Origin: Haematobia irritans
Taxonomy: Eukaryota > Arthropoda > Insecta > Diptera > Muscidae
Assembly (NCBI RefSeq): GCF_050003625.1
Contig: NC_134400.1
Coordinates: forward strand, 64,046,241-64,110,240
Reading direction: 5' to 3'
Length of the DNA: 64,000 nucleotides
Each line of letters begins with the position of its first letter. Positions within the stretch are counted from its first letter, which is position 1. The notes beneath the pieces were generated by a model that was not told where the DNA came from, did no database searches, and was given only the letters and a program-made list of their open reading frames with translations. Below are positions 10,426 to 21,884 of the stretch, one piece after another. A program made the position numbers and the translations under genes.

Positions 10426-11680
10426 AAAATTTGGTCAATATAAACTTGACGTATTTCTTTCAATTTTGCATTTAAAAAACATGAAGAATGTTGCTCCTAT
10501 TTTGATTTTGGAATTCACTCTTCAGTTGTCAAAATGCCGTCCAAGCAAGAAGAGCAGCGTATCAAAATTTTGCTCGCGCATCGCGAAAATCCGAGTTACT
10601 CGCACGCAAAGCTGGCAAAATCGATAAAAGTTGCCAAATCAACCGTTACAAATGTAATTAAAGTGTTTGGGGAACGTTTGTCGACAGCCAGGAAGTCTGG
10701 ATCGGGGGGAAATCGAAAACCGGAAGCCGCTGAGACGACAGAGAGAGAGTTGCCGGTAGTTTCAAGCGAAACCCTAACCTCTCTCTCCGAGATGCCGCAA
10801 ATAAGCTGGGTGTATCGTCTACAACCGTGCATCGAGCCAAAAAACGAGCCGGACTATCGACTTACAAGAAGGTAGTGACTCCAAATCGCGATGATAAACA
10901 AAATACGACGGCCAAAGCGCGATCCCGGAGGCTGTACACGACGATGCTGACGAAGTTTGACTGCGTGGTAATGGACGACGAAACCTACGTCAAAGCCGAC
11001 TACAAGCAGCTTCCGGGACAGGAGTTTTATACGGCAAAAGGAAGGGGAAAGGTAGCAGATATTTTCAAGCACATAAAACTGTCAAAGTTCGCAAAGAAAT
11101 ATCTGGTTTGGCAAGCCATCTGTACCTGTGGTTTGAAAAGCAGCATTTTCATAGCTTCCGGAACTGTCAACCAAGAAATTTACGTGAAAGAGTGTTTGAA
11201 TAAACGTCTGCTGCCTTTCCTGAAGAAACACGGTTGTTCCGTGCTGTTTTGGCCGGATTTGGCACCTTGCCATTACGGTAAAAAGGCCATGGAGTGGTAC
11301 GCCGCCAACAAAGTGCAGGTGGTTCCCAAGGACAAGAACCCTCCCAACACGCCAGAGCTCCGCCCAATTGAGAAATACTGGGCTATTGTCAAGCGGAACC
11401 TAAAGAAGACCAAAAAACCTGCTAAGGACGAGCAGCAGTTCAAGGCAAACTGGCTTTCTGCGGCGAAGAAGGTGGACAAGGTGGCTGTACAAAATCTGAT
11501 GGCAGGTGTCAAGCGTGAGGCCCGGCAATTCGGATTTGGAAAAGCGAAAGCCTAACTGAAGATTTTTCCTGAATTTTATACTAATTGAAATTGAAAAAGA
11601 AATTTAATTTGATTTTCTAAATAAACGATTTCACCCATTTACACGCGTTTTCCCTTGACCAAATTTTGACCGTATCACCC
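10426..11680 (+). mobile_element. Tc1/mariner-superfamily transposon, DD37E type
   Basis: A transposase pseudogene is flanked by inverted ends: 'aaaatttggtcaa' at 10426-10438 and its complement at 11655-11667. The outer ~13 bp of the right end ('gaccgtatcacc') has no clear partner at the left, so the left end may be eroded. Length ~1.25 kb is typical of the superfamily. Confidence 0.8.
10534..11555 (+). pseudogene. DD37E transposase, one frameshift
   Basis: The N-terminal helix-turn-helix part is at 10534-~10750 and the catalytic part continues in another frame to 11555; the shift falls around 10750-10780. The first acidic site is in 'VVMDDETYVKAD'. The second is in 'WPDLAPCHYGKKAMEW'. The third is in 'TPELRPIEKYWAIVKRNL'. 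I count 37 residues between the second Asp and the Glu, giving DD37E. This is the spacing and the motif style I know from the mosquito ITmD37E group. The enzyme would cut and paste the element at TA sites. Apart from the frameshift the catalytic half is intact over 242 residues. Confidence 0.85.
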
Positions 11681-11930
11681 TTTATACAACCATTGGTACA
11701 AACATTAGAACAATCAAATCGAATAGTTTTCACAGGGTTACTATAAAACCTTTCGTAAAAAACCAGAAAATTAAGAGTGTATAGTTTTTACAGGGTTACT
11801 ATACAACCATTGATACAATTTTTTTTTGAAAAAAATGAAATTTTTTTTGAATTTGAAAATGAAATTCAGCGATATAAGAGAGTATAGTCTTTACAGGATT
11901 ACTACAAAACCTTTGGCATAATATTAAATT
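11681..11930 (+). repeat. Degenerate local tandem repeat, right of DD37E element
   Basis: At least three imperfect units carrying 'atag(t)ttt(t)acaggg(t)tactata' and 'acaaccattg(g/a)taca', matching the left flank at 10311-10425. Confidence 0.6.
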
Positions 11931-12944
11931 TTTGCAACATAGCAGAAATAAAATAACGGTTCAAATAATATAACACATTTTAAATCAAATTTTTATGATT
12001 CGCCTATAGCCCCATAAGTTAACTATAAAATCGTATGATATTTACTAAAATGATTTGAAATCAAGATGTTCAAGCATAATAGCCAGGGTAACTAAATATA
12101 ACCGTTTGATCAAAACTAAAAATCGGTTGAACCATATGGAGAACTAAAAAATTTGATTTTAGTTTCTCTATTTCGGGAGGAAAATCACTCCTTATTCAAT
12201 ACGAACAGAAATGGAACGTGTATGATATTCGTCAAGAACATGTACAAGAACAAGAACATGTAAAAATTGAATGAACTCTCAGGCCAAAAATGTAAGAATT
12301 ATCAAACGAAACATCAATGTATTCTCATATAAATGAGATAAGCTTCCCAAATCGAAAAACTCAAAATGGCTTGAATTCACTTGACTGCATCTCCTTTGAA
12401 TGTATTGCCGTATTATTCATCGGAGTAGGGCATATAAATGCGAAATGAAAACAATCGAAGTATATTCAAATTAAGGGGGTTTTAAAACTTTTCCGACCGT
12501 TAAATAAACTGCCGTCAGATTTGCCTAAATATATCATTAAATAATCGTTTGAACATTTCCTGCTGAAACAGAATGTTATAATATGTTCCTTTTCCACGTA
12601 TGTATTTAAAAATTTCAACGTCAACGTTTTTTCCCCGTTTTTCAAAGAATATGATTTTCAAAATATATTTAAGGATTTGAAAATAGGGTTAGTACTGTTA
12701 TTGTATAACTATATATAAAATATGTAGAAATATCTATTTTCAAATAAATGTTCCAATCTTTGAATATTGCTAGATCAATTTATTGGTAATTTTTCCAAGT
12801 GTGTGCTTCTTCTTTCTGTAATTCCGAGTGATGCATGTGTACGTAATGTTAATTTGTAAGAGATTTATTATGGAATGTATGGTGATACTTTTAAGAGAAT
12901 ATTCTATTCATACACATACTATTCTATAGTATGTGTGGATGTAA
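11931..12944. other. AT-rich sequence without recognised features
   Basis: No convincing ORF, RNA gene or repeat family seen. Short simple runs only. Confidence 0.5.
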
Positions 12945-13146
12945 AGTGAGTATAACAGTATGTTGTACAGTATGAATGCTGAAAGAGTACTAATTTGGTT
13001 GTTCCAAGAGAATGTTGTGTGGTATGTGTGAAGTGAGTGTAACAGAATGTTGCACTGTATGCGTGATGAAAGAGCAATAATTTGTATGTGTGAAGTGAGT
13101 GTAACAGAATGTTGCACTGTATGCGTGATGAAAGAGCAATAATTTG
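12945..13146 (+). repeat. 62-bp tandem repeat
   Basis: Two essentially identical 62-bp units (13023-13084 and 13085-13146) beginning 'tatgtgtgaagtgagtgtaa'. A diverged unit is recognisable at about 12945-13022. The minus-strand ORF at 12908-13117 is produced by the repeat and is not a gene. Confidence 0.85.
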
Positions 13147-14682
<1,536 letters not shown>

Positions 14683-14750
14683 GGGGTTTGCTGTAGGCAA
14701 TGGGGCTCCTGCAGGTAAAAGGGACACTGTAACGCACTGGTGTTGGACCG
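14683..14750 (-). repeat. Left arm of ~65-bp inverted repeat
   Basis: The reverse complement of this stretch ('ccaacaccagtgcgtta...', '...cctgcaggagcc', '...gcctacagcaaa') matches 18310-18377 with only a few differences. The two arms bracket the BEL/Pao fragment. Confidence 0.8.
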
Positions 14751-17552
14751 GACCTCCAAACTCAATACAATGCTGTTCTAGAAGAGTATCTCTCCTTAGG
14801 GCATATGGAAGAAACATCGGATGTAGAAATTTCTTCAAATGGGAAATATAATTCATTCTATCTTCCACACCACGCTGTTGTGCGACCCGAACACAAGTCC
14901 ACGAAAGTGAGGATTGTGTTTAATGCCTCCCGAAAATCCAAATCCGGATTTTCTTTAAATGATGTTTTATTAGCCGGGCCCACTCTTCAGACCGAATTAA
15001 TTTCAACGGTTCTGAATTGGAGAAAATACAAATATGTTTTTTGTGGCGGTATACAAAAAATGTACAGGCAAATACTTGTACATCCCGACGACCGCTGCTT
15101 TCAAAGAATTTTATATCAACGAAACGCCAATAGCCCGGTTAAAGACTACCAGCTTAAAACCGTGACTTTCGGTTTAAATTGCGCTCCATATCTGCTTCTG
15201 ACTGTGAGCGGCAGTTCCCAAAGGTAGCATCAGTATTACGAAACGAAGCAAATTCTCGAACACTTACCACCCGAGGACTTATATGATACAGATTTTTTGC
15301 GCCTCGATGAGGCAAGTTCAACCAAAACACTTGGTATCAAGTGGAATGCGTTGACAGATTCCTTTACATACGTTATGAATCCAGTTCAAAGTCCATCAAG
15401 CCTGACCAAGAGGCACATTTTATCAATGGTGGCACAGCTCTTTGACCCAGCTGGGTGGATAACACATATTTGCAATAAGGGCCAAAATATTAATGCAGCA
15501 ACTGTGGCTAGAAGGTTGTGGTTGGGATGATATAATCAGCGAGAATTCTCGTCGGTCATGGGAACAATTGTATTTCGACTTCTCGCATATAAGTTCTATT
15601 CGGATTCCTCGTTGGATCCAATACATGCTTTCCGATCAAATCCAAATTCATGGATTCTCAGACGCGTCTAAGGCAGCTTATTGTGCCTGCGTCTATATAA
15701 GAGTGCAAGCTTCCGGTTATGTTGTGTATTCGAATCTTCTAGTCGCAAAAAGGTTGCGCCACTGCAAACAGTATGTTTGCCACGGTTGGAGCTTAATGGA
15801 GCAGAATTGCTTGCGAAGCTGGTAAACTATATAGTCCATCTTTTTGATTTCAAGGACTCTGATATGATTCTATGGACTGATTCTTCCATCGTTCTCGGAT
15901 GGCTCTCAAAGCCTCCGTGGTCTTGGGAAACATATGTTGCAAACCGCACGTCCAAGATTCACACCCTTGTTCCACGAGCACAGTGGCGACACGACAATCC
16001 TGCCGATTTGGGTACAAGGGGTTGCAGGCCGCAAGAACTTCAAAATAACTTACTTTGGTGGAACGGTCCATCATGGTTAACAAATCCACCAGCAACCTGG
16101 TCCAAGAGCAATCCAATTACCACTCCCAAAACAGGAAGAAACTTCCTTTATCGTTAATTCAGAAACTTCAGACATACTACACAGATTCTCGTCATATACA
16201 AAAGCTTTAAGAGTTGTATCTTATATTTTCCGATTTTACAACCGACTGCGTCGCAACGTCGATATTGTCACCCACTTCTTTGCGAAATAACATTCGCAAA
16301 GAAGATATTGATTTGTGTGATTCAGAAACAATATTTCAAAAAGGAATATGATGCTATTTTACAAAAGAGTCCATTACCGAAAGACAGCCCATTGAACCCA
16401 ATGAATCCCTTCATAGACCAAGATGACATCCTTCGGGTAAACGGCCGTCTAACGCATTCGGCATTACCACCCATAATTCTTCCCGGAAATTCTAGGCTCT
16501 GTACTCTGTTTCTTTCACACCTACATGTGTCGGATGGTGCAAAGATTTAAAGATTGAAACCAAGAGATTTTTAAACAAAAATCATGTTCACAAATCATGG
16601 CACCTTTACCCCCTTTCATGTAACCGGACTCGATTTCGCTGGTCCGTTTGAGCTCAGAACATTCCACTTACGAAAGGCCCCCATTGTAAAAGGTTACGTA
16701 TCAGTATTTGTATGTTTCTCGACAAAGGTCATCCATTTAGAACCTTGCTCCGACTTATCGTCGCCGGCCTTTGAGGCCACATTCGCTCGCTTTGTTGGGA
16801 GGCGAGGACTACCCAGAAGTGTAGTATCGGATAGTGGGCGTAATTTTGTTGGTGCCAGCAGGATACTTTTGAGAGAATTTTCCAAATTTATAAAATCTGC
16901 CACGAAGGATATATCGGACAAGTATGGCACTCATGGATTTGAGTGGAATTTCATTCCACCTCATGCCCCACATATGGGCGGGCTCTGGGAAGCAGCCGTT
17001 AAAAGTTTTAAGCACCATTTCAAGAGAGTGGTTGGGTCCCATAAATTTACTTACGAACAACTGGCGACAGTTTTGGCTCGAATAGAGGGAGTTCTTAACT
17101 CTCGTCCGATTAGCGCAATATCCGAGGATCCATAGGATCTAACAGCCCTCACACCAGGTCATTTTTTAAAAGGAGCTCCCATGTTGTCTTTGCCGGAACC
17201 ACTCACCCAAAATATATCTGTAGTTAATCGATGGACTAAGCTAAAAGCTTTGCATCATCAGTTTGCAATACAATTTAAAGATGATTATCTCAAGTCCCTA
17301 CAAAAGCGATATAAATGGAAGCAATCAAATCGAAATGTCCAAATTGGAGATTTGGTAGTCTTAATCGACGATTTGATGCCTCCAAATGAATGGCGAATAG
17401 GACGCATAGAGCAAACTCATTGTGGGCCAGATGGTAATATACGAATAGTTGATGTTCGAACTGCGACCGGGCTCGTTAATCGTCCCATTGTAAAGTTGTG
17501 TCATTTACACTTTCCAGACGCCGAAAATTCACCACGCTCTTCACGGTCGTGA
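14736..17552 (+). pseudogene. BEL/Pao Pol fragment: RT, RNase H, integrase
   Basis: Degraded pol in several frames. RT is at 14745-15227, with 'YLSLGHM', 'VRIVFNAS' and 'TVTFGLNCAPY'; the 'YxDD' segment is missing and an internal deletion follows 15227. A linker and RNase H region runs 15297-16157 ('LPRLELNGAELLAKLV', 'LWTDSSIVLGWL', 'NPADLGTRG'). Integrase is at 16308-17135 ('GLDFAGPF', 'SDSGRNFVG', 'GGLWEAAVKSFKHHF', 'LNSRPI'). The C-terminal domain is at 17181-17552 ('RWTKLKALHHQFA', 'GDLVVL'). At least five frameshifts or stops and the loss of gag and protease upstream show an old copy. Domain style is clearly BEL/Pao, not gypsy. It is a different lineage from the BEL element at 53.6-61.8 kb. 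Confidence 0.88.
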
Positions 17553-17589
17553 AGAAGGTATTTACACTAACAAATCTCTGAATTTATAC

Positions 17590-17860
17590 TCTTACAGCGC
17601 CATCCGTAGGTCAAATTTGTATCGGTGCATGGTATGCAAAGGCTTCCACAGCATTCCTGTGTGCCCCAGATTCGCAAAAATAACGCCGCTGGAAAGAAGT
17701 AAGGCTACACAAATACTGCATCAATTGTTAGGCGAAAAGTCATACTGTAGCAAAATGCACATCTAAGAACAAATGTCGGAAATGCCAAAACTACCACCAC
17801 ACGATGTTGCATCCACATCGAAAAAATTCATCATCGCACCATCAAACTGAGCGAAGAGGT
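17590..17860 (+). pseudogene. BEL-like Gag zinc-finger segment, displaced
   Basis: Translation of 17600-17830 gives 'CMVCKGFHSIPVC', then across a frameshift 'CRKCQNYHHTMLH', the cysteine/histidine style of BEL/Pao Gag nucleocapsid. It lies downstream of the integrase, where Gag should not be. Either a second BEL fragment has been joined here, or the element was rearranged. Confidence 0.55.
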
Positions 17861-18045
17861 ACACAGCACATTCAAAACGAAATTATAAACGCAAGCAACA
17901 AAAACTCACGGCCGATTGCAACCAACAATAACAGCCGCGACCAACAGCCAACAATAGATAGTCATGTCCTATCGGATGCAATCCTTTCATTTGCGTCTGT
18001 GCTTTGCGCAAGCCACAGACCAGCCACATTCTAGACCGGGCGCCA

Positions 18046-18315
18046 TGTATAAACCTGATAAACCCTAATAAATCTGCTACCTTGAACTGACTTCACTTGG
18101 TTTTATTTTATCTCTTCTCTATATCCTCCACTCGGGTAAACATACTTGTGTGGATTAAGCTCCCTGAGAGATTCTATCCCACAAGTAACTCTTCTCATCT
18201 CCTCTTGCCCAGGAACTCCTTGCCCTGGTGAAATTAGCCGATCTCTGTAACCGAATATACAGTCCACAACAACAACAGGCAATCGGCCATATCGCTCCAC
18301 TCGCCCAACTCCAAC
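18046..18315 (+). repeat. Possible solo/terminal LTR of the BEL fragment
   Basis: Follows a G/C-rich 'accgggcgcca' that could be the end of a polypurine-like tract, begins 'tgtataaac' and ends '...caactccaaca', so it has TGT...ACA termini and ~270 bp. No second copy is present in the window, so this is only a suggestion. Confidence 0.3.
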
Positions 18316-18377
18316 ACCAGTGCGTTAGAGTGCCCTTTTACCTGCAGGAGCCCCCTTGCCTACAGCAAATCCCCAGA
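18310..18377 (+). repeat. Right arm of ~65-bp inverted repeat
   Basis: Inverted partner of 14683-14750, separated by ~3.6 kb of BEL sequence. Its end runs directly into the 153-bp tandem array. Confidence 0.8.
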
Positions 18378-19320
18378 TTTGGCTTGCGGAGCCTCTAAGA
18401 GAAGCAAATTTCATCCGATCTGGCTGAAATTTGGTACATGGTGTTAGTATATGGTCTCTAATGACTATGCAAAAATTGGTCTACATCGGTGCATAATTAT
18501 ATATAGCCCCCATATAAACCGATCACCAGATTTGACCTCCGGAGCCTCTTGGAAGACCAAAATTCATCTGATTCAGTTGATATTTGGTACGTGGAGTTAA
18601 TATATGGCCTCAAACACCCATGCTAAAATCGGTCGAAATCGGTCCATAATTATATGTAGCCCCCATATAAACCGATCCCCAGATTTGACCTCCGGTGCCT
18701 TTTGGAGAAGCAAAATTTATCCGATCTGGTTGAAATTTGGTACGTGGTGGTAGTATATGATATTTAACAACCATGCCAAAAGTGGTCCATATTAGTCCAT
18801 AATCATATATAGCCCCCATATAAACCGATCCCGAGATTTGGTTTTGGAGCCTCGTGGAGGAGCAAATTTCATCCGTGTCAGTTGAAATTTGGTACATTGT
18901 GCAAGTATATGGCCGTTAACAACCATGTCTAACTAGGTCCATATCGGTCTATAGTTATATATAGCCCTCAGATAAATCGATCTACAATCACACAAAAATT
19001 GGTCATTATCAAGTTCATAATTGTATATAGCCCCCATATAAGCGACCCCCATATTTCAAGTCTGGCTCCCTACGTACCGTGCAAAAGTCCATATCGATTC
19101 GTAATTATTTGTAGACTTACCTACACATACCTTTTTTGTCTAATATATACCACGTATGGACTAACTCGCAATTTAGAAAACGATTTAAGATACCACAACC
19201 CAAGTAATTCGATTGTGGATGACAGTCTTTCGTAGAAGTTTCTACGCAAACCATGGTGGAGGGTACATAAGATTCGGCCTGGCCGAACTTATGGCCATAT
19301 ATACTTGTTTTCAATTTGAA
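18365..19320 (-). repeat. Muscid-type repeat with 153-bp tandem units
   Basis: The phrase 'accgatc(c/a)ccagatttg' recurs at 18518, 18671, 18824 and (diverged) 18976, a regular 152-153-bp spacing, with an earlier unit at 18365. Each unit contains 'atatagcccccatataaacc'. The array then passes into '...ggtggagggtacataagattcggcctgg', the terminal signature of the same dispersed family. The orientation is opposite to the copies at 1-582 and 9851-10310. Confidence 0.85.
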
Positions 19321-19459
19321 CAGTATTAAGTTTAAGTGACGATATCTTTATTTTAGATCATATGTCTATGGTAAACGGTTCAAAATTCTGACCACCAACC
19401 TATTAAATTTCTTCATTCAAAATATAAAGATAAGGACATGCCACCACGGCATCAAGATG

Positions 19460-20008
19460 ATTTCTCAACCGTCGAACTGAACGGACGAGTTTTTTAATAG
19501 CGGATTATTTCATAGTAATAGGAACCTACCACGAATTTCACGTGTGGTGGAAAATTAAACCACCATGCAGCGAAATTCAAAGTCATCCACTGGGTTGCTA
19601 ACTTCAGGGCCCAGTGGACGGGTATCGACTGAAGTTATAAATTTGGGCAGTGACCAAGAGTCAGGTGCAATGAGTCGACCTGTAGACGGGTCGACAGGTG
19701 GCGCCACATTGGAAAGTCGAACCTTTTCTAAGGTAACGGCATCAAAAGGAGGTAATCCCTCACGAAAGAGATTCAAAGAACGCAGAAATGCTTTGTTTAT
19801 CCTAAAAAATTAGGATCTGTCGGCCCAAGCACGTTGTCGGCTAAGCAAAGCGATTCCTTAAAATGGGCTCAAGGAATTCTTGAACCTGGCAAAAGGGAGC
19901 GTTCACCGGATGAACTTCCGTCCTCTAATCGGGATCAAAGATCGTTTGCCTCAGTTGCAAAAGACAGCTTTGTGATGGCTATCATTAATAAAGGAGCATT
20001 GGACGGTA
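19460..20008 (+). mobile_element. LOA-like LINE copy 1, 5' part
   Basis: Starts at 'tttctcaaccgtcgaac' like the other copies. Carries the 5' UTR and the first ~140 codons of ORF1 (from 19565), with a one-base loss in an A-run at ~19808 that shifts the frame. It stops at 'ggacggta' where the DNA element at 20009 is inserted, and resumes at 26983 with 'tatggttccaaag'. The TA is duplicated. Confidence 0.88.
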
Positions 20009-20654
20009 CACACAAAAAATTATCACCAACATTTTTTCAATTAAACACTTAATTGAATTTGGAAACGGATTCAATTAATATGTTAATTGATTCAATTAAT
20101 TATTTAATCAAATCCGAATAAAACCCAATTAAAAACATGATTGATATTTGTTACGTTTCCAATTAAAACATTAATTGATTCAATCAATTTGTTAATCAAT
20201 TCGGAAATAATTTTCAATTACAAACGTGATTGAAATTTTGTCCGTTTCCAATTACACATGTGATTGATCCAATCACTTTTGTGATTGAAATTGAATAATT
20301 TTGAGCAATGGAAAGAACGAAAAGAGAACAAGAGAATGGGTATTTATTCAACATTGTATGATGGAGAGATCAGTCTGTAGAAGTAACTTATAACGAACGG
20401 TTGGGTTTTTGTTTTTCGCGTAAATTGAAAAACATGATTGGCGACATTCTGTCTGCTGCATTGAAAATGTGTACATAAATATTTTGAACACAACAACAAA
20501 TCATAGCAAAGGGTTGAAATAAATAAAGTGTGCAACAACAAATGGATTCTTATTTCAACCGTCGAACGGAACGGACGTGTTTTTTAATAGCGGATAAAAT
20601 CATCGTAATAAGTACCTACTACGAATTTCAAGTGTGGTGGGATATTAGGCCACC

Positions 20655-21884
20655 ATGCAGAGAAATTCAAAGACATCCACTGGGTTGCTAACTTCAGGGC
20701 CCAGTGGACGAGTATCGACTGGAGTTATAGATTTGGGCAATGACCAAGAGTTAGGCCCAATTAGTCGACCTGTAGACGGGTCGACAGGTGGCGACAATTT
20801 GACAAGTCGCACCTTTTCCAAGGTAACGGCATCAAAAGGAGGTAATCCCTCACGAAAGAGATTCAAAGAACGCAGAAATGCTTTGTTTATCCTAAAGAAA
20901 TTAGGATCAGTCGACCCAAGAACGTTGTCGGCTAAACAAAGCGATTCCTTAAAATGGGCTCAAGGAATTCTTGAGGCTGGAAAAAGGGAACGATCACCGG
21001 ATGAGCTGCCATCCTCCAAAAGGGATCAACGATCGTTTGCCTCAGTTGCTAAAGACAGCCTTGTGATGGCTATCATTAATAAAGGAGCATTGGACGGTAT
21101 GGTTCCAAAGCAAAAATGGGGGGAAATTGAGAATGCTTTGTCTGGCGTCTACTCACAGGTGCTGGAAAAGTTTCCCGGCCCAGATCCTCGACACCAAGAG
21201 GCTGGTTGGTATCAAGGACGATTTAAGCTAGTCGCATTTGAGGACCAGAGGTCTATAGAATGTTTTAAAGCTGCTCTGATACTAATTGGTGAAGTTTGGG
21301 AAGGAGCTGCTCTAGAGTTAGTCGAGAAGAAAGACATACCGGCTAGACCAAGAGCACATGTGTGGATACCTGCAAACCCTCCTGACCCTGAATCTATTTT
21401 AAATAGACTGAAACAATGCAATCCAGATCTTCCAACAGCTGATTGGAAGGTTGGCCGTTTGGATGAAGTGGATGGGCCAAGACGGCATGCAGTGTTTATA
21501 TTGAACACTCAGTCTTTGCCACATCTAGAAAAGTCCCAGGGCCGTGTATGTTATGGCTTTCATTATATCCAAATGAAGGTGTATAAAAACGATCAGCTAA
21601 AGGATTCAGAAATGGACAAGCCTCTGTCTGAATCAGAAGTAAGTGGATCCTCTTGCGAAGTCGAGGGGGATACCAAGACATTTAAAGACATGGATAGATA
21701 CCGTATGCGTGAGGAGGCTTCTACTACCTCAGAACTCACCAAAGTTGAACCTATGGTTATTGCGAGAGTCACCGATATCTCTGAAGAGGACATTCTTGAT
21801 GACTCGATTGAAGCGGCTGATGTGACGGTTGTTGAAAATCTCGATGGTCCTACGGATCCTCCAGATAAATCTTCATCATTGTAA
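20655..21884 (+). CDS. LOA-like LINE ORF1 protein
   Basis: 409 residues, intact, from the ATG after the 5' UTR. The N-terminal ~130 residues are low-complexity Ser/Gly/Lys-rich. Residues ~150-310 form a compact region with repeated Trp ('PKQKWGEIENAL', 'AGWYQGRFKLVAFED', 'GEVWEGAALEL', 'RPRAHVWIP', 'ADWKVGRLDEVDGPRRHAVFIL'). This resembles a conserved domain I associate with DUF4780-type proteins of fly retroelements, not a classic RRM/CCHC ORF1. The C-terminus is acidic. Likely role: RNA binding in the retrotransposition particle. It overlaps the ORF2 start by 56 bp, suggesting coupled translation. Three other copies in this window share the region. Confidence 0.8.
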   Translation: MQRNSKTSTGLLTSGPSGRVSTGVIDLGNDQELGPISRPVDGSTGGDNLTSRTFSKVTASKGGNPSRKRFKERRNALFILKKLGSVDPRTLSAKQSDSLKWAQGILEAGKRERSPDELPSSKRDQRSFASVAKDSLVMAIINKGALDGMVPKQKWGEIENALSGVYSQVLEKFPGPDPRHQEAGWYQGRFKLVAFEDQRSIECFKAALILIGEVWEGAALELVEKKDIPARPRAHVWIPANPPDPESILNRLKQCNPDLPTADWKVGRLDEVDGPRRHAVFILNTQSLPHLEKSQGRVCYGFHYIQMKVYKNDQLKDSEMDKPLSESEVSGSSCEVEGDTKTFKDMDRYRMREEASTTSELTKVEPMVIARVTDISEEDILDDSIEAADVTVVENLDGPTDPPDKSSSL

